A stretch of 64,000 nt of DNA from the NCBI RefSeq assembly GCF_017592825.1, contig NZ_JAGFMD010000001.1, positions 62,001 to 126,000 on the forward strand, read 5' to 3'. The translations under genes and the position numbers were made by a program. This document shows, piece by piece, positions 1 through 8,391 of this stretch. How positions within the stretch are numbered: the first letter of the stretch is position 1; every line of letters begins with the position of its first letter. The DNA is from Roseivirga sp. E12. Its GTDB lineage: Bacteria > Bacteroidota > Bacteroidia > Cytophagales > Cyclobacteriaceae. The notes under the pieces were generated by a model. That model searched no databases. It was not told where the DNA came from and saw nothing but the letters and a program-made list of their open reading frames with translations.

Positions 1-666
1 ATTCATAGTCAGGTTGAAAGTCTTACCATCTAGCATATCTTTGGAGAGTCGCGTTTTTCTACTTGAGCCTGGATCGTGAACATAAAGCTCTTCTGCGTAG
101 TCACCATCGGCATGCAGATGTGTTGAGAGTACACCACGGTCCTCATCAGTTGCCTGAAGAATAGCTGCACCAGCACCATCGGCAAAGATTACAGAACTAG
201 AACGTCCTTCCGTAGACTTATCCAGAGCTGAGGATTGAATCTCTGCACCAACCACGAGAACAGTTTTGTACATCCCGGTCTTAATAAATTGATCAGCCAC
301 AGAGAGTGCATATATAAAGCCAGAACAGGCATTTCTTATGTCTAGTGCTCCTATGCCTTGCAAGCCGAGTTCCCTTTGTAATAAGACGCCAGAACCAGGG
401 AAGAAGTAGTCGGGAGTTATGGTAGCGAAAACAATGAATTCAATGTCCTTAATCTCTATACCTGCGCGGTCAGCAGCCATTTTTGTAGCTCTGGTTGCCA
501 TGTTCGAGACGGTATCTTTATCTGGGTTAAACCACCTACGTGCTTCAATTCCTGTCCTTTCTACAATCCAATCATTGGTAGTATCCATGATCTTCTCTAG
601 GTCGGCATTGGTTACCACATTTTCTGGGACATAGTGTCCAATTCCGGTTATCCTTGACTTTTTCAC
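1..666 (-). CDS. 3-oxoacyl-ACP synthase III (FabH-like), C-terminus off the left edge
   Basis: Partial gene: 222 codons run leftward and stay open at base 1. The translation is a typical KAS III N-terminal half: GIGHYVPENVVTN near residue 8, NDWIVERTGIEAR near 31 and the active-site cysteine C114 in DIRNACSGF. The family averages about 330 residues, so about 110 residues carrying the catalytic His and Asn lie outside the window. KAS III enzymes condense acyl-CoA with malonyl-ACP to start fatty acid synthesis; a secondary-metabolite or fatty-acid paralogue cannot be excluded because no fab neighbour is visible. The start is taken as GTG at 666, preceded by AAGGA; a TTG further upstream is in frame. 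It is transcribed away from the lipoprotein gene to its right. Confidence 0.88.
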   Translation of the reverse strand, partial: MKKSRITGIGHYVPENVVTNADLEKIMDTTNDWIVERTGIEARRWFNPDKDTVSNMATRATKMAADRAGIEIKDIEFIVFATITPDYFFPGSGVLLQRELGLQGIGALDIRNACSGFIYALSVADQFIKTGMYKTVLVVGAEIQSSALDKSTEGRSSSVIFADGAGAAILQATDEDRGVLSTHLHADGDYAEELYVHDPGSSRKTRLSKDMLDGKTFNLTMN

Positions 667-874
667 TCCTTGGCTTTTAGGGTTCTCTTTGACTGGCTTA
701 ATCCGATTCCATAGGTTTGGCCTGTACAAGTAGTATTGGAGTCGAAGTTAAAGAATTCTGATGAATTCGATTGCCAGTTTTTTGAACTCGATTTTGTGAA
801 TTGATGAATTAAGAAAATCTATGTAACCTGTTTCCTATCTCTGCGTAACAGTGTGGATAGGGTTTTTTCAACGA

Positions 875-1627
875 ATGAAAAATTATAGTCTGTACTGTCT
901 GATTTTTGTCGGACTGGTGTGTTTGGAGAGTTGTGGAGATGATGAGCAGAAGTTATCTGCAGATCAGATAATCCAGAAGGCAGTTGAACGCCATGGGGGA
1001 GAAAAGTACAACAATATGGAAGTTGAGTTTGACTTCCGAAAGCGTCATTTCAGAGCCAAAATCAGCAAAGGTCAGTATGTTTATGAACGCAGCTTTCGTA
1101 GTAAGGAAGGTTGGGTTACTGACGTTTGGTCGAACGACAAGTTCAAAAGAATGATCGATGAAAAAGAGATCAAACTTGACCAAGAAAACCTTAGAACCTA
1201 TCGAACCGCAACCAATTCTGTAATCTATTTTGCCTTATTGCCCTTTAATCTAGATGACCCTGTTGTCAACCGTCAACTAATGCGATCGGTTGAGATCAAT
1301 GATAAGGCCTATTATAAGGTTGAGATGACTTATGGCCAAAATGGCGGAGGAGAAGATTTTGAAGATGTCTATGTCTATTGGATCGATAAGGAGGATTTTA
1401 CAATTGATTACCTGGCCTATAGCTTCAATATCAATGGTGGAGGAGTACGATTTAGAGAAGCCTATAACCAACGGGAGGTAAATGGAATCCGCTTTCAGGA
1501 CTATCGAAACTATACGATCGACAAAGACTTTCCGGCTCAGGAGTTGGATTACGCTTTTCAGACCAAACAGCTGAGGTTACTCTCTGAAATTAAGCTTGAA
1601 AATATCAAGGTAGGCTTAGTTGAATAA
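875..1627 (+). CDS. lipoprotein, DUF6503-like
   Basis: About 250 residues. A short signal (KNYSLYCLIFVGLVCLESC) ends in a lipobox-like LESC, so it is probably an outer-membrane or periplasmic lipoprotein. The body begins with IIQKAVERHGG and has an FDFRKRHF segment and many Tyr/Asp residues, resembling the Bacteroidota DUF6503 family of periplasmic beta-rich proteins of unknown function (recalled from family appearance, not searched). ATG at 875 is chosen because it places a charged residue directly before the hydrophobic core; a GTG at 851 would add eight residues. It converges on the SRAP-like gene, with the two 3' ends overlapping by 12 bases (1616-1627). No enzyme motif is visible. Confidence 0.75.
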   Translation: MKNYSLYCLIFVGLVCLESCGDDEQKLSADQIIQKAVERHGGEKYNNMEVEFDFRKRHFRAKISKGQYVYERSFRSKEGWVTDVWSNDKFKRMIDEKEIKLDQENLRTYRTATNSVIYFALLPFNLDDPVVNRQLMRSVEINDKAYYKVEMTYGQNGGGEDFEDVYVYWIDKEDFTIDYLAYSFNINGGGVRFREAYNQREVNGIRFQDYRNYTIDKDFPAQELDYAFQTKQLRLLSEIKLENIKVGLVE

Positions 1628-2314
1628 AGTCAAATTGCCAAACTGATTGGCAGGAGGTACCTTTTCCCACAATGCTTTATTATTGAAATTAGGATCTGAC
1701 AGCTTCGGATTGATAGTATGTTGAAAGATATGCTCTTCACTATAAGGCTTGATGAAATCATGAATACTTTCAGAAGTATTTGATTCATTTAGCCATTCCA
1801 ACAACAAGTCATCATTTAAAATAGCAGGCATTCTTTCGCTAACCTTGATCACTTCGGAAGAAGCGGGTGTGGTAATCATCATAAAAGTGTGAACAGTGTC
1901 GCCAGCTTCAGTTTCAAAAGAGTCCCAAAGTCCCGCAATAGCAAAAACCGCATTGTTCTCTAGATGAAATCGATAAGGCACTCTTTCCTTTTTGGCTATC
2001 TCCTTCCAACTATAAAAACTGTCCGCAACGATGACGCAACGCTGCATTTGTAATGACTTCTTTAAGCTTGGTTTAGTGAGAATGTTCTCCACTGGGGCAT
2101 AAAGTAGCTTGTCACTTACCCCTCTGCTTTTTGAAAAAGAAGGGTTAATTCCCCAGTAAAAATGAGATAAGTGTTCAGGGTTCTCACTGGTAATTACCGG
2201 TAGCACATCACTTGGTTGAGCGTTAAAGGTTGGTATATAGTCGTCTGCAACTTCGGTTTGAAAGTGTTCAGCAATGACCGATCCTTGAGCCGCAATGGAG
2301 TAGTTGATCTGCAT
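1616..2314 (-). CDS. SRAP (YedK/HMCES-fold) protein lacking all catalytic residues
   Basis: 232 residues, the normal length for a SOS-response-associated peptidase-fold protein. Family landmarks are present in order: FYWGINP (52-58), RCVIVADSFYSW (92-103), AIAGLWDSF (125-133), ITTPAS (147-152) and RMPAIL (161-166). Active SRAP proteins use Cys2 to crosslink abasic DNA, helped by an Asn, Glu and His (Cys2, Asn75, Glu105, His160 in E. coli YedK). Here residue 2 is Gln, the NAR(V/S)ET Asn is Tyr72 (LLYAPVEN), the FYEW Glu is Ser102 (FYSW) and the HDRxP His is Ser159 (VSERMP). A TAA lies two codons before the ATG, so no upstream MCG start exists. The fold looks intact but the known chemistry cannot occur; inferred to be a pseudoenzyme or a DNA-binding adaptor. 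Confidence 0.85.
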   Translation of the reverse strand: MQINYSIAAQGSVIAEHFQTEVADDYIPTFNAQPSDVLPVITSENPEHLSHFYWGINPSFSKSRGVSDKLLYAPVENILTKPSLKKSLQMQRCVIVADSFYSWKEIAKKERVPYRFHLENNAVFAIAGLWDSFETEAGDTVHTFMMITTPASSEVIKVSERMPAILNDDLLLEWLNESNTSESIHDFIKPYSEEHIFQHTINPKLSDPNFNNKALWEKVPPANQFGNLTLFN

Positions 2315-2504
2315 GAATTAGTTTTGAGAAAGTTACTCCAAGTTGACTAAAAAAGCTAATCGTACTTGTCATCATATTGATGCTGAGGGATGCAACAATC
2401 GTTTGCAGAAAAAGGGTGAAAAGAGGAGTACAGAATAGCGTATCTTTAATTTGAATATAGAGCTATTTAAAACTATTTTTGGTGCTCAAATTTTAGAGAG
2501 ATTT

Positions 2505-4148
2505 ATGGCTGAAATTGTAAGAATGCCGAAAATGAGCGATACCATGGAAGAAGGGGTAATCGCGGTTTGGCATAAAAAGGTAGGAGATAAGGTAGATTCA
2601 GGTGAGTTGATGGCCGAGATAGAGACAGACAAGGCTACAATGGATTATGAATCTTACAACGAAGGGACAGTACTCTATTTAGGTGCTACTGAAGGAGATG
2701 CCGTCCAGGTAGATGGTATTTTGGCCATCGTTGGAGAAGCTGGTGAAGATTATCAAGCATTGCTGAATGGTGGTGCTGTTGCTACCAGCGAACCTAAAGA
2801 AGAAGTTGAAACAGCTGCTCCTAGTGCAGCTCCAAGCGAGAAGATTGACACAAGTGCCATAAACGCTGAAATTGTAAGAATGCCGAAAATGAGTGATACC
2901 ATGGAAGAAGGTACCATCTCGGCTTGGCACAAAAAAGTTGGTGATACAGTGGAGTCAGGCGAATTAATGGCTGATGTAGATACTGACAAAGCCACAATGG
3001 AATATGAGTCCTATAATGACGGTACCGTACTTTATTTAGGTGCTGCTGAAGGAGAAGCTGTTAAAGTGGATGGAATTCTGGCGATCGTAGGTGAGCCAGG
3101 TGCCGACTACGAAACTCTAATTAAGGCTGAAGGACAAGGTGGGGCAGAAGAAGCTCCTGCACCACAAGTAGAAGCTGCTCCCGCAGCGGCCGCACCCACG
3201 ACTAGTTCGGCTCCTGCGTCAAGTACTCCAGCTCCTGCACCGGCAGTAGCAACATCTTCTAATGGCAGAGTAAAGGCTTCTCCATTGGCTAAGCGTCTAG
3301 CTTCAGAAAAAGGAATTGACATCAGCCAAGTACCAGGAAGTGGCGAAGGAGGAAGAATTGTAAAAAGAGATGTTGAAGGCTTTGTTCCTGCTGCGGCTCC
3401 TGCGAGCCAACCAGCAGTAGCTAATGATGCTCCAGCACCAGTCCAACTGCCAACTGTCGTTGGTGAAGAAAGCTTCGAAGAAGTGAAGCTAAGTCAAATG
3501 CGCAAAGTGATTGCACGAAGACTTGGCGAGAGCAAATTTGCTGCACCACACTTCTACCTGACCATGGAAATTAACATGGACAAGGCAATAGAAGCACGTA
3601 AGAGCATGAATGAGGTGTCTCCTGTGAAAATATCATTCAATGATATGGTCATCAAAGCAGCAGCAGTTGCCTTAAGAAAGCACCCTGGTGTTAATTCATC
3701 ATGGTTAGAAGATAGAATTAGAACTAACCACCATGTCCATATTGGTGTGGCTGTAGCAGTTGACGAAGGCTTGCTAGTGCCTGTGGTTAAGTTTGCAGAC
3801 AACAAACCATTATCACATATCTCTGCAGAGGTTAAGGACCTTGGAGGAAAGGCCAAGAGCAAGAAGTTGCAACCTCAAGAAATGGAAGGCAATACCTTCA
3901 CCATTTCCAACTTGGGAATGTTCGGTATTGAAGAGTTCACGGCCATTATCAACCCGCCTGATGCTTGTATTATGGCAGTGGGAGGAATCAAGCAAGCTGC
4001 CATTGTAAAAGATGGACAGTTGGCCATTGGTAATATGATGAAAGTCACCATGTCATGTGATCATAGGGTAGTAGACGGTGCAGTAGGTTCGGCATTTTTG
4101 CAAACCTTCAAATCACTACTTGAAGATCCAGTAAGGATTTTGGTTTAG
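2505..4148 (+). CDS. pdhC: pyruvate dehydrogenase complex E2, dihydrolipoyl acetyltransferase
   Basis: 547 residues from ATG 2505; a TTG at 2451 would add an 18-residue tail that is not family-like. Two lipoyl domains occupy about 1-80 and 120-200, with lipoylated lysines expected at K43 (ETDKATM) and K162 (DTDKATM). Ala/Pro-rich linkers follow, then a peripheral subunit-binding domain at about 257-295 (ASPLAKRLASEKGID) and the catalytic domain at about 320-547 with the signature CDHRVVDGA near 517-525. It transfers acetyl from lipoamide to CoA in the cytosolic pyruvate dehydrogenase complex. E1 and E3 genes are not in the window. The two lipoyl domains are nearly the same sequence. A strong terminator follows directly. 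Confidence 0.95.
   Translation: MAEIVRMPKMSDTMEEGVIAVWHKKVGDKVDSGELMAEIETDKATMDYESYNEGTVLYLGATEGDAVQVDGILAIVGEAGEDYQALLNGGAVATSEPKEEVETAAPSAAPSEKIDTSAINAEIVRMPKMSDTMEEGTISAWHKKVGDTVESGELMADVDTDKATMEYESYNDGTVLYLGAAEGEAVKVDGILAIVGEPGADYETLIKAEGQGGAEEAPAPQVEAAPAAAAPTTSSAPASSTPAPAPAVATSSNGRVKASPLAKRLASEKGIDISQVPGSGEGGRIVKRDVEGFVPAAAPASQPAVANDAPAPVQLPTVVGEESFEEVKLSQMRKVIARRLGESKFAAPHFYLTMEINMDKAIEARKSMNEVSPVKISFNDMVIKAAAVALRKHPGVNSSWLEDRIRTNHHVHIGVAVAVDEGLLVPVVKFADNKPLSHISAEVKDLGGKAKSKKLQPQEMEGNTFTISNLGMFGIEEFTAIINPPDACIMAVGGIKQAAIVKDGQLAIGNMMKVTMSCDHRVVDGAVGSAFLQTFKSLLEDPVRILV
2508..2911 (+). repeat. direct repeat inside pdhC (start of each lipoyl domain)
   Basis: Bases 2508-2554 and 2865-2911 match over 47 positions with one difference, 357 bases (119 codons) apart. 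The proteins stay very similar through the rest of both domains (MPKMSDTMEEG, ESGELMA-type, LYLGA, VDGILAIVGE), while codon differences accumulate outside the first 47 bases. Confidence 0.9.
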
Positions 4149-4158
4149 AACAAAGCAT

Positions 4159-4193
4159 AACAAAGTCCCGTATCATACGGGACTTTGTTTTTT
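4159..4193 (+). terminator. rho-independent terminator after pdhC
   Basis: Perfect 14-bp stem (4159-4172 with 4176-4189), 3-base loop, then a run of T. It lies between the pdhC stop and the hslV start and separates the two transcription units. Confidence 0.9.
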
Positions 4194-4208
4194 AAATACA
4201 TATAGAGA

Positions 4209-4748
4209 ATGACTAAGATTAGATCGACTACAGTACTAGCAGTAAAACATAATGGTTCGGTATCCATCGGTGCTGATGGCCAGGCTACAATGGGTAATAC
4301 GGTTGCCAAGAGCAATGTGAAGAAGATAAGGAAGCTGCAAGACGGAAAGGTCGTGACAGGATTTGCTGGTTCTACGGCAGATGCTTTTACGTTATTAGAG
4401 CGATTTGATGAGAAACTTAGCGCCTACGGTGGTAATATGAAGAGGGCAGCGATTGAGCTGGCCAAAGACTGGAGAACAGACAGGTATCTTCGTAAGCTTG
4501 AATCAATGCTAATTGCCGCTGATAAAGATGATGTGCTTATAATTTCCGGAACAGGGGATGTCATTGAGCCAGATAATGGTATTGCAGCTATTGGTTCAGG
4601 AAGCATGTATGCTCAGGCTGCAGCTCAAGCTTTGCTCAAACATGCAACACAATTAGATAGTCAACAAATTGTAGACGAGAGTCTTAAAATTGCTGCTGAC
4701 ATATGCATCTACACCAACCATAATTTGATTATCGAGAGAATTTCGTAA
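4209..4748 (+). CDS. hslV: HslV (ClpQ) ATP-dependent protease peptidase subunit
   Basis: 179 residues, typical length. [10 protein letters not shown] followed by [13 protein letters not shown] matches the N-terminal catalytic region of HslV; the nucleophile should be Thr7 or Thr8, exposed after removal of a short propeptide (MTKIRS). [16 protein letters not shown] and the C-terminal [11 protein letters not shown] are also family-typical. HslV forms a dodecameric peptidase driven by the HslU unfoldase in the cytosol. hslU is not adjacent, so the pair must be encoded apart. The gene starts 16 bases after the pdhC terminator, so its promoter would have to sit within or very near that hairpin. 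Confidence 0.93.
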   Translation: MTKIRSTTVLAVKHNGSVSIGADGQATMGNTVAKSNVKKIRKLQDGKVVTGFAGSTADAFTLLERFDEKLSAYGGNMKRAAIELAKDWRTDRYLRKLESMLIAADKDDVLIISGTGDVIEPDNGIAAIGSGSMYAQAAAQALLKHATQLDSQQIVDESLKIAADICIYTNHNLIIERIS

Positions 4749-4853
4749 ATTTGATAGAAGAAGTGGCTCTTTTGCCGCTTCCTGACCACAACCTTCATAA
4801 GCTAAACCACCGCGTTATAGAGGGAGTATGTTCTCCCCAATTGACTTAAGAGC

Positions 4854-5381
4854 ATGAAGAATTTCAAAATTTTATCTTTTCTTTTAGTCCTTTCAATAGG
4901 ATTTTCCTGTGCTGAGGCACCGATATCTACGGAATATCGCGAAGCTAGTGAAGGAAGACTTCTACTAGGTGCTACTGTGCACTTAGGCAATGATGAGGTT
5001 GTTGAAAATGCAGCTTTGGCTGTAAAAGACGGCTTTGTTACGCTCTTAGCGGGTGATGCCATGGATAAAATCGACTTAACGAAATTTCAAGTCGACAAAC
5101 TAGGACCAGAATATCACATTTACCCATTCAAGAAGGCTGAAATAGCTAACTCAGGAATCGTATTGGCGAGAGCTAATGCCGAGCCTATTAACATCGCAAT
5201 TAGAGATCAGGAAGTCGAAAAGTGTATCACTATTGGCTGTGAGGCACAACTGCTCATTTGCTATGGTAGCATTCAGGACATGACTAAGTTTAGAGTCGAC
5301 TACGTGGTGATGGGTGAGGAGAAGGTTAAAATCCTAAGACAAAGCGATTACACTGGTTCAGTGATTTCGAGTAAGAATTAA
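4854..5381 (+). CDS. small lipoprotein resembling an amidohydrolase N-terminal barrel
   Basis: 175 residues. The signal (MKNFKILSFLLVLSIGFSC) ends in a lipobox Cys at 19. Residues about 33-65 (GATVHLGNDEVVENAALAV, then DGFVTLLAG) read like the N-terminal beta-sandwich of imidazolonepropionase-type amidohydrolases, but the HxH metal motif and TIM barrel that should follow are absent. The C-terminal half has two Cys (EKCITIGCEAQ) and no family I recognise. It may be a stand-alone relative of the amidohydrolase composite domain or a chance resemblance. It stands alone, 105 bases after hslV, and ends at a terminator. Confidence 0.6.
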   Translation: MKNFKILSFLLVLSIGFSCAEAPISTEYREASEGRLLLGATVHLGNDEVVENAALAVKDGFVTLLAGDAMDKIDLTKFQVDKLGPEYHIYPFKKAEIANSGIVLARANAEPINIAIRDQEVEKCITIGCEAQLLICYGSIQDMTKFRVDYVVMGEEKVKILRQSDYTGSVISSKN

Positions 5382-5407
5382 GACATAACAACTACTAACT
5401 ATATATG

Positions 5408-5437
5408 AGAGCATCCACTAAGTGGATGCTTTTTTTA
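5408..5437 (+). terminator. terminator between convergent genes
   Basis: 9-bp stem AGCATCCAC/GTGGATGCT (5410-5418 with 5422-5430) followed by seven T. It overlaps the 3' end of the leftward aminotransferase gene by about three bases. Confidence 0.85.
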
Positions 5438-6622
5438 TGTGCATTTGTCAATAATTTGTCGAATGGTATTCCCCGCATAAGCAAGATCTTCGTCTGACAT
5501 ATTAATAGGAGGAGCAAGCCTAAAACTCTCTGGGCATGATAGAAACCAAAAGGCGATGATACCTTTTTCTAGGCAGCGGAGAACAATTTTTTGTACCGTA
5601 TCCGGTGAATCAAACTCGATGGCAAACATCAGGCCCTTGCGCCTGATTTCTTTAATCGAAGGGTGCTCAATTTTCGATTGGAGGAGCTTTCCTTTGGTTT
5701 CAACTTTAGAGACAAGCCCTTCTTCTTGAATGACCTTAAGGTTGGCTAAGGCAGCCGCACAATTCACGGGGTGACCACCGAAGGTTGTGATATGGCCTAG
5801 CATTGGATTATGGGTAAGTAGATCCATTTTCTCCTTGCTGCTCACAAAGGCCCCAATAGGCATGCCGCCTCCAAAAGCCTTTGCAATAGTGAGTATGTCC
5901 GGAACTACGTCAAAATGCTCGAAGGCGAATAGTTTTCCTGTACGACCAAAACCAGTCTGTATTTCATCAAAAATCAATTGGGCCCCGACCTCTGTACATC
6001 GTTGTCTAAGTTTTTGAAGGTAATTCGCAGATGGAATTCTTACACCTGCATCTCCCTGGATTGGCTCAATGATTACGGCAGCTGTCTTTTCTGTGATTTG
6101 ACTTAGATGTGCCTCGTTATTAAAGTCAATAAACCTTACGTCAGGTAATAGGGGTCGAAAAGCATTTTTCTTAACCTCGTTGCCTGAGACGCTCAAGGTG
6201 CCATGCGTGCTACCGTGATAGGACTTGTTGCAAGCGATCAGCTCAGTGCGCCCTGTAATGCGCTTAGCAAGCTTTAAGGCCCCTTCATTTGCTTCGGCAC
6301 CGCTATTAACGAAATAGCAGGAGTTGAGACTGATGGGAAGTAGCTTCGTGAGCTCAATTGCCAGTTCGTTCTGAGGCGTTTGGATAAACTCACCATATGC
6401 CATTACGTGCATGTATTTGTCCACTTGATCTTTGACAGCCTGAACTACCTTAGGGTGGCAGTGTCCAATATTGGATACAGCAATGCCAGATATTAGGTCA
6501 TAGTACTTCTTGCCTGCCTTGTCAAAGATGTAAGAGCCTTTTGCATGACTCACTTCAAGTTCAAGCGGGTGAGGTGAAGTCTGCGCTAGGTGCTTCAAGA
6601 ATATGTCGGATGCTGAAAGCAT
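5435..6622 (-). CDS. class III PLP-dependent aminotransferase (acetylornithine/ornithine type)
   Basis: 395 residues, normal length. Class III hallmarks: NSGAEANEGALKLAKR, the SYHGSTHGTLS loop, IIEPIQGDAGVR, FDEIQTGFGRTG and the PLP-lysine motif TIAKAFGGGMPIGAF. It moves an amino group from an omega-amino donor (acetylornithine, ornithine, 4-aminobutyrate or similar) to 2-oxoglutarate in the cytosol. The substrate cannot be decided here: no arginine-pathway gene is adjacent, and Bacteroidota carry several such paralogues annotated only as aspartate aminotransferase family. It is divergent from the GT39 gene, with 57 bases between starts. Confidence 0.88.
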   Translation of the reverse strand: MLSASDIFLKHLAQTSPHPLELEVSHAKGSYIFDKAGKKYYDLISGIAVSNIGHCHPKVVQAVKDQVDKYMHVMAYGEFIQTPQNELAIELTKLLPISLNSCYFVNSGAEANEGALKLAKRITGRTELIACNKSYHGSTHGTLSVSGNEVKKNAFRPLLPDVRFIDFNNEAHLSQITEKTAAVIIEPIQGDAGVRIPSANYLQKLRQRCTEVGAQLIFDEIQTGFGRTGKLFAFEHFDVVPDILTIAKAFGGGMPIGAFVSSKEKMDLLTHNPMLGHITTFGGHPVNCAAALANLKVIQEEGLVSKVETKGKLLQSKIEHPSIKEIRRKGLMFAIEFDSPDTVQKIVLRCLEKGIIAFWFLSCPESFRLAPPINMSDEDLAYAGNTIRQIIDKCT

Positions 6623-6667
6623 GCGCGAAATTAATCAAGATATGTTTATTGAAATGCCTTGAATGGT

Positions 6668-6675
6668 TAGTTTTG
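6668..6675 (+). promoter_or_regulatory. possible -7 promoter element, near-leaderless start
   Basis: TAGTTTTG fits the Bacteroidota TAnnTTTG -7 consensus and ends four bases before the ATG at 6680. A TTG at 6649-6651 lies 16 bases upstream, one short of the usual spacing. If used, the transcript would begin at about the start codon. Confidence 0.35.
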
Positions 6676-6679
6676 ACGA

Positions 6680-8254
6680 ATGATCAATGAGCACCCTCTC
6701 ATAAAGCCTGAAAAACACCTTATTATAGGTGCTTTGCTGCTTTTGATCTTTTCCTTCTTTTATCAACTTGGGATTTATCCGCTGTTCCTGGAGGAGCCCA
6801 GGAGAGGCCTTATTGCTCTCGAAATGATTTTTCAAGACAATATATGGGTGCCGACACAGACGGGGGACTTATACTTTAGAAAACCCCCAGTCTATAATTG
6901 GGTATTAATAGCATCTTATAAGTTATTCGGTGGTTATACTGAATTCGCCACTAGGTTCTTTTCGGTATTCAGTCACTTGATGTTGTCGTGGGTGACTTTT
7001 CTATTTACACGAAAGTATTTAGGTCAATTAACAGCAGTTCTTGTGGCCATGAGTCTCTTGGTAGCGGCTGATATTCTTATCTATTTCAGTACACTTGGCG
7101 AAATTGACTTATTCTATGCTTTGGTAACTGCGATACCCATATTCGCCACTTATCACTATGGTGAAAAAAAGCAATACTGGAGACTTTTCTTGGTAGTATA
7201 TCTATTTACGGCCATAGGTTTTTTGACTAAAGGACTGACCTCGCTACCATACACTGCAATCACACTATTGGTTTACTTTATACACAAACGACAGTTTAAG
7301 GAGTTGCTCCGGCTACCACATTTTGTGGGGATCGGACTATTTGCTCTGTTGGTTGGAGGTTATTTCTTCATGTATAGCCAATACGAAGACGTGACGGGCT
7401 GGTGGACTACATTGTTCTCAGAGTCAGCAGATAAGGCGACAGGTGGAGGTTTGGTGAAATGGTTAGAACATTTGATTACTTTCCCGCTAGACACAATCAA
7501 GAATATTCTTCCTGCAGGATTATTAATCCCTGTTCTTTTTAGAAAGGACCTTTTGAAAAAGTTGAAAGAAGACCCTTTTGTATGGTATTGTGTTTTGGTA
7601 TTTGCATTTAATTTCTTGGTTTATTGGTTCTCTACAGAGGCCAAGTCAAGGTACATTTATCCGCTATTCCCTTTTCTAATTGTTCCTATAATTCATATCG
7701 CAATTCAAGGCCGAAGTGATGTTTGGCGTAAGGTCATGAATGTAATGGCTTATGTTTTCATTGGTCTTTTTGCTCTTGTACCTATAGTGGGCTTCTTGTC
7801 AAATGAGTTGGAGGTTGTAACGAGCTTGAATGTGATCCTGAGTATTGTATTGTCATTTGTTCTGATACTCTGGTATATGTTTCTGGTGAAAAAGGTGAGG
7901 CCCTATATCATTGTATTGGCAGTAATGGTAGTACTGAAATTCGGTTTTTCAGCAATAGTACCTGTTACAAGGGCCTTAGATACTGGTGCCGCAGAGGATA
8001 AAACCTTAGGTTATGAGATCGTAGAATTGACCAAAGGACAGCCTTTGCATCGATATGGTGATTTGAGAATGTCTTTGACGATTGTCTTCTATGTGGAAGC
8101 AGGTAGGGAGGAGCCTATATATCAAAAGTCTGATTTTGAACAAGGGTTCTATTTTGTCCATGCCGAAGACTTTCCAAGGCATATGGACTACGTTCAGCAT
8201 AAGGAGTTTGCTTATTGGGGAGAGCCTGTCTTCCTGATAGAAATAAAAAAGTAA
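6680..8254 (+). CDS. GT39/ArnT-like membrane glycosyltransferase
   Basis: 524 residues with about ten to twelve hydrophobic segments. The first periplasmic loop holds EEPRRGLIALEM and then GDLYFRKPPVYNW, matching the (D/E)EPR and FxKPP loop of ArnT/protein-O-mannosyltransferase (GT39, PMT_2) enzymes, which move sugars from polyprenyl-phosphate carriers to lipid A, protein or glycans at the outer face of the inner membrane. The acceptor is unknown. The C-terminal soluble tail (about 430-524) is short. No other polysaccharide gene is nearby, so it is probably a stand-alone envelope-modifying enzyme. Confidence 0.85.
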   Translation: MINEHPLIKPEKHLIIGALLLLIFSFFYQLGIYPLFLEEPRRGLIALEMIFQDNIWVPTQTGDLYFRKPPVYNWVLIASYKLFGGYTEFATRFFSVFSHLMLSWVTFLFTRKYLGQLTAVLVAMSLLVAADILIYFSTLGEIDLFYALVTAIPIFATYHYGEKKQYWRLFLVVYLFTAIGFLTKGLTSLPYTAITLLVYFIHKRQFKELLRLPHFVGIGLFALLVGGYFFMYSQYEDVTGWWTTLFSESADKATGGGLVKWLEHLITFPLDTIKNILPAGLLIPVLFRKDLLKKLKEDPFVWYCVLVFAFNFLVYWFSTEAKSRYIYPLFPFLIVPIIHIAIQGRSDVWRKVMNVMAYVFIGLFALVPIVGFLSNELEVVTSLNVILSIVLSFVLILWYMFLVKKVRPYIIVLAVMVVLKFGFSAIVPVTRALDTGAAEDKTLGYEIVELTKGQPLHRYGDLRMSLTIVFYVEAGREEPIYQKSDFEQGFYFVHAEDFPRHMDYVQHKEFAYWGEPVFLIEIKK

Positions 8255-8320
8255 TCGTCTCAAAACCTAGTTCAACGCCATTCTGCTCCGAACCTTCGGA
8301 GTGTTTCAGAATCTTAAATT

Positions 8321-8352
8321 AGTTAGACCCTGAAATAAATTCAGGGTGACGA
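8321..8352. repeat. palindromic intergenic repeat
   Basis: GACCCTGAA and TTCAGGGTGAC arms flank an AT-rich centre (about 8326-8350). The form 'accctgaa...ttcagggtgac' is a familiar dispersed intergenic element in Cytophagales genomes (from memory). It lies between the convergent GT39 and transketolase genes and could act as a weak terminator. Just before it, an imperfect hairpin (CTCCGAACCTTCGGAG, 8285-8300) is also present. Confidence 0.6.
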
Positions 8353-8391
8353 ATTTTGGTTTCTAGACGATTACAAGCTAGAGCCTTACTC

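Noticed and set aside
1616-2314. The SRAP protein as an active abasic-site sensor
   Set aside because: Cys2 and the other three catalytic residues are substituted, and no alternative start supplies them.
4209-4748. HslV lacking a partner as an orphan protease
   Set aside because: hslU is simply not adjacent; separation of the two genes is compatible with a complete system elsewhere in the genome.
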